DNA of 64,000 bases from Achromobacter spanius (GCF_029637605.1 NZ_CP121261.1:558001-622000), one strand, 5' to 3'; positions 18,413 through 26,259 are shown, counted from the first letter of the stretch. A program made the numbers and translations. The notes: generated by a model from the letters alone, not told the origin.

Positions 18413-19896
18413 TGAAACTTCAGATGAGAACCTTGTTGTCTGTTTCCCTGGCGGCGGCCCTGGCGGGCTGCTCGCTGGCCCCTACCTATGAACGGCCGGA
18501 CGCGCCGGTCAGCGCAACTTATCCCACCGGCCCGGCCTACAAGGCGGACGGTTCCAATGCGGCGTTGGGGATGTCCACAGCCGATATTGGCTGGCGTGAT
18601 TTTTTCAGCGACCCGCTGCTGCAACAGTTGATTGAACTGTCTCTGGAGAACAACCGCGACCTGCGCGTGGCGGCCTTGAATGTGGAGGCGGCGCGTGCGC
18701 AGTACCGCATCCAGCGCGCCGACCTGCTGCCCAGCGTGGGCGTGGCCGGCCAGGAATCCGCCCAGCGCACTCCGGCGGACCTGTCCGCCAGCGGCCGCGC
18801 CACCACCAGCCGCAGCTACCAGGTGGGCGCCGCCATGTCGGCGTGGGAACTGGACTTGTTCGGCCGCATCCGCAGCCTGAGCGACCAGGCGCTGGAGTCC
18901 TATCTGGCGCTGGACGAAACGCGTACGGCCACGCAGTTGACGTTGATTGCCGAAGTGGCCAACGCCTACCTGACGCTGCGCGCCGACCAGGAATTGCTGA
19001 GCCTGACGCGCGACACGCTCACGAGCCAGGAAGATTCCTTCAAGCTCACGCAGCAAAGCTATGACCAGGGCCTGTCAACCGCGCTGGACTTGAGCCAGGC
19101 GGAAGTGTCGCTGCGCACGGCCCAGCGCAACCTGTCGCAATACACGCGCCAGGCCGCGCAGGACCGCAATGCGTTGACGCTGCTGGTGGGCCAGCCCATG
19201 TCCCCCGAGATTGTCGCGGCGCTGGACCAGGCGGTGAAGCTGGACGACAGCATGCTGCCGACCACCTTGCCCGCCGGCCTGCCGTCCGACCTGCTGGCGC
19301 GCCGCCCGGACATCCGTGCGGCCGAGCATCAGCTTAAAGGCGCCAACGCCAATATCGGCGCGGCGCGCGCGGCGTTCTTTCCCACCATCAGCCTGACCGG
19401 CCAGGCGGGTACCGCCAGCGCCAGCTTGGGCGGCTTGTTCGAAGGCGGTTCGGGCGCCTGGAGCTTCGTGCCCCAGATCACCGTGCCGATCTTCGCCGGC
19501 GGTTCGTTGCAGGCGGGGCTGGATTTGGCCAAGGTGCAAAAGAACATCCAGGTGGCGCAGTACGAAAAGTCCATCCAGACGGGGTTCCGCGAAGTGGCGG
19601 ACGCCCTGGCCGGGCGCGGCACGCTGGACGACCAGATTGAAGCGCAGCGCTTGCTGGTGAATGCCAATCAGCGCGCCTACGACGTGTCGGACCAGCGTTT
19701 CCGCCAGGGTATCGACGACTACCTGAGCGTGCTGGATTCGCAGCGTTCGTTGTATACGTCGCAGCAGGCCTTGGTGGATACGCGCCTGGCGCGCTTGTCG
19801 AATCTGGTTACCTTGTACAAGGTGCTGGGCGGCGGCTGGACCGAACGCACGGTGGCGGCGCAGACGGCGCCGGCCGTGCCGGTCACGGGGTCGTAA
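18412..19896 (+). CDS. axyM: Outer-membrane efflux channel (AxyM/OprM-like lipoprotein)
   Basis: A 494-residue TolC-superfamily protein of the NodT/OprM branch. The signal peptide ends ALAGCSLAP, giving lipidated C20. Two repeats of the outer membrane efflux domain follow (about residues 60-250 and 275-470), each with a long Ala/Gln-rich helix pair, and the second contains LLARRPDIRAAEHQLKGANA, a conserved OprM-type segment. As a trimer it forms the outer-membrane exit duct for the RND pump encoded just upstream, to which it is translationally coupled. Confidence 0.92.
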   Translation: MKLQMRTLLSVSLAAALAGCSLAPTYERPDAPVSATYPTGPAYKADGSNAALGMSTADIGWRDFFSDPLLQQLIELSLENNRDLRVAALNVEAARAQYRIQRADLLPSVGVAGQESAQRTPADLSASGRATTSRSYQVGAAMSAWELDLFGRIRSLSDQALESYLALDETRTATQLTLIAEVANAYLTLRADQELLSLTRDTLTSQEDSFKLTQQSYDQGLSTALDLSQAEVSLRTAQRNLSQYTRQAAQDRNALTLLVGQPMSPEIVAALDQAVKLDDSMLPTTLPAGLPSDLLARRPDIRAAEHQLKGANANIGAARAAFFPTISLTGQAGTASASLGGLFEGGSGAWSFVPQITVPIFAGGSLQAGLDLAKVQKNIQVAQYEKSIQTGFREVADALAGRGTLDDQIEAQRLLVNANQRAYDVSDQRFRQGIDDYLSVLDSQRSLYTSQQALVDTRLARLSNLVTLYKVLGGGWTERTVAAQTAPAVPVTGS

Positions 19897-19930
19897 ACCG
19901 CGTGCGCTGAAATTTTGCGGCGCAAAATAA

Positions 19931-19962
19931 ACTCAGCGCAAAAGACACTCAGCGCAAAAGAA
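19931..19962. repeat. Two tandem 16-bp repeats after axyM
   Basis: ACTCAGCGCAAAAGAC at 19931-19946 is repeated at 19947-19962 with only the last base changed (C to A). The pair lies between the axyM stop and its terminator. No function can be seen. Confidence 0.6.
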
Positions 19963-19963
19963 A

Positions 19964-19993
19964 CGGGCCGATCGAAAGATCGGCCCGATTTTT
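19964..19993 (+). terminator. Intrinsic terminator of the efflux operon, probably bidirectional
   Basis: A perfect 10-bp stem (CGGGCCGATC / GATCGGCCCG) has a GAAA tetraloop and is followed by ATTTTTATT. On the other strand the stem is followed by TTTCTTTT, so it can also serve the convergent GlsB/YeaQ-type gene. Confidence 0.9.
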
Positions 19994-20016
19994 ATTGATG
20001 TTGCCTTAGCAGGGCG

Positions 20017-20268
20017 TCAAGTGCGCTTGCGGGCGATCATGCCAACCACGAACAGCACGATGATGGCGCCTATCACTGACGCGATCCAGCCCGCGGGTTC
20101 GCCTTCCGCATACCAACCCATCGTCTGTCCCAGGAACCCGGCCACCACGGCGCCAACGATGCCCAGGATGGTGGTCATGATGATCCCCATGTTCTGGTCT
20201 CCGGGCATGATGGCGCGGGCGATCAAGCCCACGATGAACCCGACGATGATCATGATGATAATGCTCAT
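20017..20268 (-). CDS. GlsB/YeaQ/YmgE-family small membrane protein
   Basis: An 83-residue protein made almost wholly of three hydrophobic helices with glycine zippers: MSIIIMIIVGFIVGLIARAI, then GIIMTTILGIVGAVVAGFLG, then IASVIGAIIVLFVVG and a basic end (ARKRT). This is the transglycosylase-associated/YeaQ family, often induced by general or acid stress; the biochemical role is not settled. I chose the ATG at 20268 because AGGAGT stands six bases upstream, although the frame extends 33 codons further. It is a single gene convergent with the efflux operon. Confidence 0.88.
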   Translation of the reverse strand: MSIIIMIIVGFIVGLIARAIMPGDQNMGIIMTTILGIVGAVVAGFLGQTMGWYAEGEPAGWIASVIGAIIVLFVVGMIARKRT

Positions 20269-20405
20269 GCGCGTACTCCTTGCTTTGGAAAAAAGGGGGC
20301 GATGCGCAATGATGATACCCACGCTCTTTATTAGGCGGCTGTAACAACTGGTATGTGGGGTTGCCATGCAACATGCTGCGGTGCACGGTCGCCGGGGCGT
20401 CCGGC

Positions 20406-21020
20406 TCAGGACGTAATGTCGATCAATTGGCGGACGTCTTTGGTCAGGGCTTCGACGCTGTCGGTGTCGGACGCCAGCAGGCGCGCATGGCCGTCCTTGT
20501 CGAAAATGTATACGCCGCGGCTGTGCGTCACTTCGTACATGTCGGCGTCGTCGCCGGGGCGCGGCTTTTCAATCTGGTAGGCCACGCGGTAGCGGCGGGC
20601 CAGGTCCGCCACCTGTTTTTCGTTACCGGTCACGCCGATGGCGCTGTTGTTGAAGGCATTGACATAGGCCTGCAGGATGTCGGGCGTATCGCGGTGCGGA
20701 TCGACGCTGACGAACACGATGCGCACGTTCTTGGCCTTGTCGCCCAGGTTTTGCAGCACGGCGGTCAGTTGCGCCATGGTGGTGGGGCAGATGTCGGGAC
20801 AACTGGCGTAGCCGAAGAACAGCATCACCGTCTTGCCCTTGAGGTCGTCGCTGCTGATGGTTTTGCCGCCCGCGCCGGGCAGCGAGAATTTCAGGTCGGG
20901 CAGGTGGCCCTTGACGTTGTAGAGCGTCCAGTCCGCGTTCCGATCGCCGCAGGCGGCAAGAAACACACACAGAGCCAACAGCAGACCGCGCCAGGCGCGG
21001 CCGGTAATGAGGTGTCGCAT
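20406..21020 (-). CDS. SCO1/SenC-family copper chaperone lipoprotein
   Basis: A 204-residue protein with a lipoprotein signal (LALCVFLAACGD, lipidated C24) and a thioredoxin-like domain. The copper site is complete: C74 and C78 in YASCPDICPT and H166 in YEVTHSRG. SCO proteins deliver copper to, or keep reduced, the CuA centre of cytochrome c oxidase on the periplasmic side. No oxidase or haem biosynthesis genes are adjacent. I start at the ATG at 21020, which places the signal peptide at the N-terminus; the open frame runs 46 codons further without signal-like features. Confidence 0.9.
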   Translation of the reverse strand: MRHLITGRAWRGLLLALCVFLAACGDRNADWTLYNVKGHLPDLKFSLPGAGGKTISSDDLKGKTVMLFFGYASCPDICPTTMAQLTAVLQNLGDKAKNVRIVFVSVDPHRDTPDILQAYVNAFNNSAIGVTGNEKQVADLARRYRVAYQIEKPRPGDDADMYEVTHSRGVYIFDKDGHARLLASDTDSVEALTKDVRQLIDITS

Positions 21021-21243
21021 GAGTCCTGGAGGTGCCAAAAGGTTGAACGAAGGGCAAGCCCGTGCAAGCTTGTTGATTCTACCTTCATGGCCGGGGTAGG
21101 GCGGCGGGCGGGGTGGCGTCGCGGGCTTGGTGCGAGGGGGATGTTTGTCCTGCCGCAAACTTATGGCGCGTTGCTTACCCCTTTCAACAGACCGCGACGC
21201 CGAAGTACATTCGGTGCGTCGTCAGTATTGATGTCAGGAGAGT

Positions 21244-22104
21244 GTGAACGTGGATATGGCAGCAAGCATGGCCTTTCGTTACCCGTATTACCCGGTGGTC
21301 ATCGATATCTTGCGCTCGCGGGGTGCCGAGCAGGTGCTGGACGCGCCTTGCGGCGTGGGCTGGTTGGGTGAGGCGCTGTCCGCAGGAGGCGGCGGGCAAG
21401 TAACCGGTGACGGCGGGCAAAAGGCCGGTGACGGCGGGCAAGTGGCTAGTGATGGCGGGCAAAAGGCCGAAGTCGGCGGGCAAGTGGCTAGTGATGGCGG
21501 GCCGGTAGCCAAAGGCGGCGGACAAGTAGCCGTTGACGGCGTGGGCCTATGGGAATTCCCGCCGGCCAGCGCGGGATACCGATCGGTGACCGAACACGAT
21601 CTGGATACGCCGCTGAGCGTGGCCAAGGCCTATGACGCGGTGGTCTGCTGCGAGGCGATTCATCTGATGACGAGTCCGGGCGTGATGCTGCAAAGTTTGC
21701 ACGATGCGCTGCGCCCCGGGGGCACCGTGATCATCACCACGCCGAATACCTGGAACATGCGGTCAAGGCTGCAGTTTCTGATGCGCGGCTTCCATTCCGG
21801 TTTCCGACCCATGGTGGGGCGCAAGCGGGGCGAGGACTACATCACGTATTTCCCATGGAGCTTTCCGCAACTGCATTTGCTGTTGTCGCACTACGGTTTC
21901 GTGGATATCACGCTGCACGAGGTTGATGAACCGAAACCGAAGCGGATGTTGGAACATGTGCTGGCGGTGCCGTCACGGTTTTATTATCGACGGCGTGTGA
22001 AGCGGGCAGAGGATGCGGATATTCGCGGGTTCTGGAAGCAAGCGGGGTCCAGCCAGTCGGTGCATGGAAGGTGGTTGGTGGTGTCGGCGCGGCGTGCTGC
22101 TTGA
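21244..22104 (+). CDS. Class I SAM-dependent methyltransferase with in-frame heptapeptide repeats
   Basis: A 286-residue protein. Motif I of the SAM fold is VLDAPCGVGWLGEAL (residues 31-45); later blocks are YDAVVCCEAIHLM, the post-motif ALRPGGTVIITTPNTWNM and a C-terminal region with FPQLHLLLSHYGFVDI. Between motif I and the next fold element (VTEHDLDTP) residues 50-98 are seven copies of a seven-residue unit, GGQVxxD or GGQKxxD. The insertion keeps the frame and sits where a short loop and helix are expected. The substrate is unknown. The annotated start is GTG with AGGAG just upstream; GTG at 21250 or ATG at 21256 are also possible. No functional neighbours; repeat elements follow at once. 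Confidence 0.75.
   Translation: MNVDMAASMAFRYPYYPVVIDILRSRGAEQVLDAPCGVGWLGEALSAGGGGQVTGDGGQKAGDGGQVASDGGQKAEVGGQVASDGGPVAKGGGQVAVDGVGLWEFPPASAGYRSVTEHDLDTPLSVAKAYDAVVCCEAIHLMTSPGVMLQSLHDALRPGGTVIITTPNTWNMRSRLQFLMRGFHSGFRPMVGRKRGEDYITYFPWSFPQLHLLLSHYGFVDITLHEVDEPKPKRMLEHVLAVPSRFYYRRRVKRAEDADIRGFWKQAGSSQSVHGRWLVVSARRAA
21391..21537. repeat. Seven tandem 21-bp repeats inside the methyltransferase gene
   Basis: Seven units of 21 bases, each starting GGCGGGCAA or a close variant (unit 6 begins GGCGGGCCG, unit 7 GGCGGACAA). Units 3 and 5 are identical, which points to recent expansion. Each unit encodes seven residues, so copy-number changes leave the reading frame intact. Confidence 0.92.
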
Positions 22105-22167
22105 TGGGTTGCGCGCGGCGGATGCTGTACTTTTTGCTTTGATCGTGCCGCGCTTCACCCATCCTAC
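22103..22167. repeat. 65-bp palindromic repeat, copy 1
   Basis: Starts GATGGGTTGCGCGCGGC and ends GCCGCGCTTCACCCATCCTAC, so its two ends form an imperfect hairpin. It begins at the stop codon of the methyltransferase gene. One of seven copies in the window. Confidence 0.8.
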
Positions 22168-22187
22168 GTCGGCGACGGCGGCTCTTT

Positions 22188-22252
22188 GTAGGATGGGTGA
22201 AGCGCGCGATGCGGGGCAGAAAATCAATGGCCTGAATCGCGCGTAACCCATC
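22188..22252. repeat. 65-bp palindromic repeat, copy 2 (inverted)
   Basis: Opposite orientation to copy 1: starts GTAGGATGGGTGAAGCGCGC and ends GCGCGTAACCCATC. It is an undisturbed example of the copy that the IS110 element has split at 22371/23576 and so serves as the empty-site reference. Confidence 0.85.
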
Positions 22253-22283
22253 TGGTGGCGCTGGCGTGATGGTGCCGGCTGCT

Positions 22284-22348
22284 GATGGGTTACGCGCGGC
22301 AGATGCTGTGCTTCTTGCCTCGATCTTGCCGCGCTTCACCCATCCTAC
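22284..22348. repeat. 65-bp palindromic repeat, copy 3
   Basis: Same orientation as copy 1 and nearly identical to copy 5 (23669-23733). The 31-base spacer before it (TGGTGGCGCTGGCGTGATGG and on) is also repeated before copy 5, so the repeats were duplicated as a larger block. Confidence 0.85.
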
Positions 22349-22375
22349 GGTGGCGACGGCGGCTCTTTGTAGATT

Positions 22376-23353
22376 CTATGGTTTGGCGCAAGCTTGGCTG
22401 ACCATAAAGAGGTTTACATCGAAGGGTTTGCGCGATTTCCATACGCCGAAGGCGATGCGTAGGAGTTTTCTGGCGATGATGTTTAATGCCTGCGTTGAGG
22501 CCCAGCCCTTGGCTCGTAACGCTGCGTAGAGGGGTTTGAAGGCAGCTGTTCGGCTTGCTGAGGATGCCGCGTTGTAGGCAAGGCTTCTCAGGGCCGCATC
22601 GCCTTGCTTGCTGAGTTTACGCAGGCCTTTGTAGGCGCCAGACTCCTTGGGCCTGGGGTCCAGCCCCGCGTAGGCCACCACTGCGTCCGAGGAGGCGAAC
22701 GGGATGCGGGCGAAGGCCGTCACCAGTGCGGCCCCAGTCAGCTTTCCCACGCCGGTAATGCTGGTGATTAAGTTGAAGTCGTCGGTCAAGGCGGGTTCGG
22801 CAGCGATCTGATCGAGCATTTCGCGCTCAAGAGCATCTGCCAACTGCGCCAAGGCATCCAACGCTTGCTGGACCTGAGCTTGCGAGCCCACGTGTTTGTG
22901 CCGATCGCTGGACAGGCGCAGCCTCGTGCGCGTCGTGACCGCCACCTTGCGTAAGCGTTGGATCTGACTCAGGCGCTCGATGTGCTCCGGGCAAGGTTCG
23001 TAGCTATGCAACCGCTCGTGCTCGAGCGCCACGTAACGCGCAATCATGACAGCGTCGAGTCGGTCGGTCTTGCCCCGTTGAGCCTGCGACTTGGCGTAAT
23101 GGTGCAAGGCCTTGGGGTTCAGCACATAGACGCGCAGTCCACGCTCATATGCCAGGTCGGCCAACAGGCGCTCGTAGCCACCGGTGGACTCCATGGCAAG
23201 AACGCTTCCGGACGGCAGCGTTTGCAACCATTTTTCCAAGCCAGTCGTTGAGTTTTTGACGGCTCGGGTCAACGGCTTGGCCGCCCCGTGCATCGCCACA
23301 ACAACCTCGGATTTCCCCACATCCACACCAAAGAAAGATTGAGACGTTTGCAT
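22376..23353 (-). CDS. IS110-family transposase (bridge-RNA-type recombinase)
   Basis: A 325-residue recombinase. The N-terminal RuvC-like DEDD domain shows D11 (GVDVGKSE), E55 (AMESTGGY), D97 and D100 (KTDRLDAVMIARYV). A coiled-coil middle part (about 125-190) leads to the C-terminal Tnp20 domain (about 195-290, with ITSITGVGKLTGAALVTAF, then YAGLDPRPKESG), which holds the catalytic serine in this family. It appears intact, so the element may still be active. It fills all of the element except about 220 bases at its 5' end. Such enzymes excise the element as a circle and reinsert it under the guidance of an RNA encoded in the element. Confidence 0.92.
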   Translation of the reverse strand: MQTSQSFFGVDVGKSEVVVAMHGAAKPLTRAVKNSTTGLEKWLQTLPSGSVLAMESTGGYERLLADLAYERGLRVYVLNPKALHHYAKSQAQRGKTDRLDAVMIARYVALEHERLHSYEPCPEHIERLSQIQRLRKVAVTTRTRLRLSSDRHKHVGSQAQVQQALDALAQLADALEREMLDQIAAEPALTDDFNLITSITGVGKLTGAALVTAFARIPFASSDAVVAYAGLDPRPKESGAYKGLRKLSKQGDAALRSLAYNAASSASRTAAFKPLYAALRAKGWASTQALNIIARKLLRIAFGVWKSRKPFDVNLFMVSQACAKP

Positions 23354-23380
23354 CTCTAGACTCCCTGCGATAGCGTTGTG

Positions 23381-23575
23381 TCTGCTGGGGAAGCCACGCC
23401 CGATTCGTTACCTTGCGATCAATCGGCGGTCACGGCCGCTAGATTCTTAATCGACGTATTTGGGCGGGGTGGGATATCTACCGACGTCAGTCCGCTGGTG
23501 ACGGCTGATGGATGGGTGCGTCCCGATCCCCAGCACCCCCGAAGCAAGATCGGTAAGTGCTATGAAAACATACAA
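23381..23575 (-). ncRNA. Candidate bridge RNA of the IS110 element
   Basis: This is the non-coding 5' end of the element, read on the transposase strand. It contains CACCCATCC (plus-strand complement at 23510-23518), identical to nine bases of the target repeat up to the first core base. It also contains AGAATCT (23441-23447), identical to seven bases at the element's far end including the CT core (22371-22377). The first match lies in a possible loop closed by GACG/CGTC. A 5' stem CCGATC/GATCGG precedes it. Shorter matches (GTAG, GCAAG) could pair with the right halves of target and donor. This is the layout of target- and donor-binding loops described for IS621. The RNA ends are guesses. 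Confidence 0.55.
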
Positions 23576-23637
23576 GGATGGGTGAAGCGCGCGATGCGGG
23601 GCAGAAAATCAATGGCCTGAATCGCGCGTAACCCATC
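23576..23637. repeat. 65-bp palindromic repeat, copy 4, split by the IS
   Basis: These 62 bases match bases 4-65 of copy 2 (22191-22252). The missing GTA is found on the other side of the insertion at 22369-22371. This is the target site of the IS110 element. Confidence 0.85.
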
Positions 23638-23668
23638 TGGTGGCGCTGGCGTGATGGTGCCGGCTGCT

Positions 23669-23733
23669 GATGGGTTACGCGCGGCAGATGCTGTGCTTCT
23701 TGCATCGATTTTGCCGCGCTTCACCCATCCTAC
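23669..23733. repeat. 65-bp palindromic repeat, copy 5
   Basis: Nearly identical to copy 3, with two or three base changes. It ends nine bases before the stop codon of the oligopeptidase gene on the other strand and may act as its transcript end, since its hairpin is strong. Confidence 0.85.
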
Positions 23734-23742
23734 GTCGGCGTT

Positions 23743-25809
23743 TTACGTGCCGCTCATGCCGCTGTGGCGCAGCAGGGCGTCGATGCGGGGGGGGCGGCCG
23801 CGGAAGGCGGCGAAGGAATCGGCGGCGGGGCGCGAGCCGCCTACGGCCAGGACTTCGCGGCGGAAGCGGGCGCCGGTTTCCGGGTCCAGCGTGCCCAGCG
23901 CGTTGTCGGGCTGCTTGGCGGCGGCTTCTTCGAAGGCCTCGTAAGCATCCGCCGACAGCACTTCGGCCCACTTGTAGCTGTAGTAACCCGCGCCGTAGCC
24001 GCCCGCGAACAGATGCGAGAACGCGTGGGGCAGGCGGTGCCACGACGGCGGGAACAGCACCGCCACTTCCTGGCGCACTTCCTGCAGCAGTGCCAGCACT
24101 TCCGAAATGGATGCACCCTTGGCGCGGTCGTGCATCAGCATGTCGAACAGCGCGAATTCAATCTGGCGCACGGCCTGCATGCCGCTTTGGTAATTGCGCG
24201 CCGCGACCAGGCGATCGTACAGCGCGCGCGGCAGCGGTTCGCCCGTGTCCACGTGTGCCGACAGCTTCTGCACCACCGCCCATTCCCAGCAGAAGTTCTC
24301 CATGAACTGCGAGGGCAATTCGATGGCGTCCCACTCCACGCTGGCGAAGGCCGCCGCGCCGGGTTCGTCCACTTCCGACAACAGCGCGTGCAGCGCATGG
24401 CCGGTTTCGTGGAATAGCGTGATGACATCGTCGTGCGTGAGTACGGCAGCGCGGTCGCCGTTGGGGCGCGAGAAGTTGCAGGTCAGGTAGACAACCGGCG
24501 TCTGCACCTGCCCCGCCACCACGCGGCGAGCGCGTTCGCTATCCACCCAGGCCCCGCTTTGCTTGCCCGAACGCGCATACAGATCCAGGTACAGATAACC
24601 GATCAAGCCGCCGTCCGGGCGTTCCACGCGCACGCCGCGTGCGTCGCTGTGCCAGGTGGAGACGGGCGTTTCGGTCAGGCGCACGTCGAACAGTTTTTCA
24701 ATGACGTCGAACAGGCCAGCCAGCACGCGGGGTTCGGTGAAGTACTGCTTCACTTCATCTTCGGAATACGCATAGCGCGATTCGCGCAGGCGTTCCGAGG
24801 CGAAGGCCACGTCCCAGGGTTGCAGCTCGTCCAGGCCCAGTTCGCCGGTGGCGTAGGCCTTGAGTTCGGCCAGGTCACGCTGCGCGAACGGCTTGGCGCG
24901 CTTGGCCAGGTCGCGCAGGAATTCGGTGACTTCGCGGGCGTCGCGAGCCATGCGGGTTTGCAGGCGCAGCGATGCGTAGGTGCCCAGGCCCAGCAAGCCG
25001 GATTCCTCGGCGCGCAGGGACAGCAGTTCTTCGATCAGCGGAGAATTGTCGAACTTGGCTTCGCCTTGTTCGGAAGCAACGGTGCCGTAGCCACGGTACA
25101 GCGCTTCGCGCAAGGCGCGATCTTGCGCGTACTGCATCACGGGCAGGTAGCACGGCATTTTCAGGGTCAGCTTCCAACCCGGCTTGCCGTCTTCTTCGGC
25201 GGCGGCGCGGGCGGCTGACAGGACGTCGGCGGGGATGCCGGCCAGGCGGGATTCATCGTCTACCAGCAAGGACCAGGCGTCGATGGCGTCCAGCACGTTT
25301 TCGGAAAACTTCTGTGATGCCTGGGCTTCGCGGTCGGAGATTTGCGCATAGCGCTCGCGGTCGGCGCCTTGCAGTTCCACGCCGCTCAAGCGGAAGTCGC
25401 GCAGCGCCATCTCGACGATGCGGCGGCGCACGGGCGACCACGACGCAAAATCGGGGGCAGCGGCCAGGCGCTGGTACTGCCGGTACAGGCCTTCGTGCAG
25501 CCCGACCCAGGTGGAAAATTCGGTAATGAGCGGCAGCGCGGCGTTATAGGCTTCGCGCAGTTCCGGCGTGTTGACTACCGCGTTCAGGTGGCCAGCCACC
25601 GACCAGGCACGCCACAGGCGTTCGGACGCGGTGTCCAGCGGTTCCACCACGGCTTCCCAGGTGGGCGCCAGCGCGGAATCAGCGGCATGGTCGACCGCTT
25701 GGCGGGCGATGCCCAGCAGTTCTTCCACGGCCGGGACAATATGCCCCGGCTTGACGGCCGCATAATCGACCAGGTCGGAGACAGGGGCAAGCAGAGGATT
25801 CTGGGTCAT
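23743..25809 (-). CDS. prlC: Oligopeptidase A (M3 family metallopeptidase)
   Basis: A 688-residue cytoplasmic zinc peptidase of normal family length. It opens MTQNPLLAP, like other PrlC proteins. The zinc-binding HExxH motif is FHETGHALHAL (about residue 468), with the third ligand expected about 25 residues on in VEWDAIELPSQFMENF. The C-terminal half has the M3 pattern FSHLFAGGYGAGYYSYKWAEV. PrlC degrades short peptides such as cleaved signal peptides. I start at the ATG at 25809; a frame extension of nine codons has no better ribosome-binding site. Single gene between two repeat-rich spacers. Confidence 0.93.
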   Translation of the reverse strand: MTQNPLLAPVSDLVDYAAVKPGHIVPAVEELLGIARQAVDHAADSALAPTWEAVVEPLDTASERLWRAWSVAGHLNAVVNTPELREAYNAALPLITEFSTWVGLHEGLYRQYQRLAAAPDFASWSPVRRRIVEMALRDFRLSGVELQGADRERYAQISDREAQASQKFSENVLDAIDAWSLLVDDESRLAGIPADVLSAARAAAEEDGKPGWKLTLKMPCYLPVMQYAQDRALREALYRGYGTVASEQGEAKFDNSPLIEELLSLRAEESGLLGLGTYASLRLQTRMARDAREVTEFLRDLAKRAKPFAQRDLAELKAYATGELGLDELQPWDVAFASERLRESRYAYSEDEVKQYFTEPRVLAGLFDVIEKLFDVRLTETPVSTWHSDARGVRVERPDGGLIGYLYLDLYARSGKQSGAWVDSERARRVVAGQVQTPVVYLTCNFSRPNGDRAAVLTHDDVITLFHETGHALHALLSEVDEPGAAAFASVEWDAIELPSQFMENFCWEWAVVQKLSAHVDTGEPLPRALYDRLVAARNYQSGMQAVRQIEFALFDMLMHDRAKGASISEVLALLQEVRQEVAVLFPPSWHRLPHAFSHLFAGGYGAGYYSYKWAEVLSADAYEAFEEAAAKQPDNALGTLDPETGARFRREVLAVGGSRPAADSFAAFRGRPPRIDALLRHSGMSGT

Positions 25810-25925
25810 GGTGTTACCGGAAAAGGCGAGAGACATAGGGAGCAGATAGGGGCGATCTGTCCAAAAGCAAGGGCAGGAATGCGCGGTTCCGTGCGCGTCG
25901 AGCGCCGTTCGGCGCGCGTCGTGGG

Positions 25926-26051
25926 GCGTTCATCGCGCGACCTTCACCGTGCGGCGTTCACCGTGCGGCGTTCATCGTGCGGCGTTCATCGTGCGGCGTT
26001 CATCGTGCGACGTTCATCGTGCGACGTTCATCGTGCGACGTTCATCGTAGG
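25926..26051. repeat. Nine tandem 14-bp repeats upstream of prlC
   Basis: Consensus (G/A)CGTTCATCGTGCG. Units 4-6 are identical with G first, units 7-8 are identical with A first, and the outer units have one to four changes. A more degenerate run of the same kind precedes it from about 25885. The last unit runs straight into palindromic repeat copy 6. The array lies 117 bases upstream of the prlC start codon. Confidence 0.92.
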
Positions 26052-26111
26052 ATGGGTGCAGCGCGAACGACTATACAGAAGAACCCCGGCAATTAACGCG
26101 CGAAACCCATC
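26047..26111. repeat. 65-bp palindromic repeat, copy 6 (diverged)
   Basis: Starts GTAGGATGGGTGCAGCGCG and ends CGCGCGAAACCCATC. Length is again 65 bases, but the centre differs from copies 1-5, so this is a second subfamily. Confidence 0.75.
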
Positions 26112-26194
26112 ATGCAGCGTCGGCACCACGGCAAACGCAGCCACATGGTATGCAGGTTTTTTTACCCGGTCCCGCCACGGCCCCGGCGTTGCTT

Positions 26195-26259
26195 GATGGG
26201 TTTCACGCGATTGGCGGTGGTGTTCTTTTCCACCGTCAATCGCGCTGCACCCATCCTAC
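26195..26259. repeat. 65-bp palindromic repeat, copy 7 (diverged)
   Basis: Starts GATGGGTTTCACGCGATTG and ends CAATCGCGCTGCACCCATCCTAC, opposite in orientation to copy 6. The stem here is long (CACGCGATTG against CAATCGCG) with GGTGG/CCACC in the apical part. It lies just downstream of folD and may end its transcript. Confidence 0.8.

Larger units (their letters stand above)
22371..23576 (-). mobile_element. IS110-family insertion sequence in a palindromic repeat
   Basis: The boundaries come from comparing the interrupted repeat with intact copy 2. Left flank ...CTTTGT and right flank GATGGGTGAAGCG... rejoin to the intact sequence CTTTGT-AG-GATGGG. Both junctions carry the dinucleotide AG (22371-22372 and 23575-23576; CT on the transposase strand), giving an element of 1204 bp plus one extra core. 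There are no terminal inverted repeats and no longer target duplication, as is usual for IS110. The transposase stop lies 4-5 bases from one end, while a 222-base non-coding segment precedes the transposase. This layout fits the IS110 group rather than IS1111. Confidence 0.9.

Noticed and set aside
21288..21626. A minus-strand frame encoding repeated CPPSLAT-like units across the 21-bp repeats
   Set aside because: It is the reverse reading of the repeats inside the methyltransferase gene. It has no binding site, and the plus-strand protein has a recognisable SAM fold on both sides of the repeats.
25926..26051. Possible CRISPR array
   Set aside because: The 14-bp units are directly adjacent with no spacers, and no cas genes are in the window. 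It is a simple tandem repeat.
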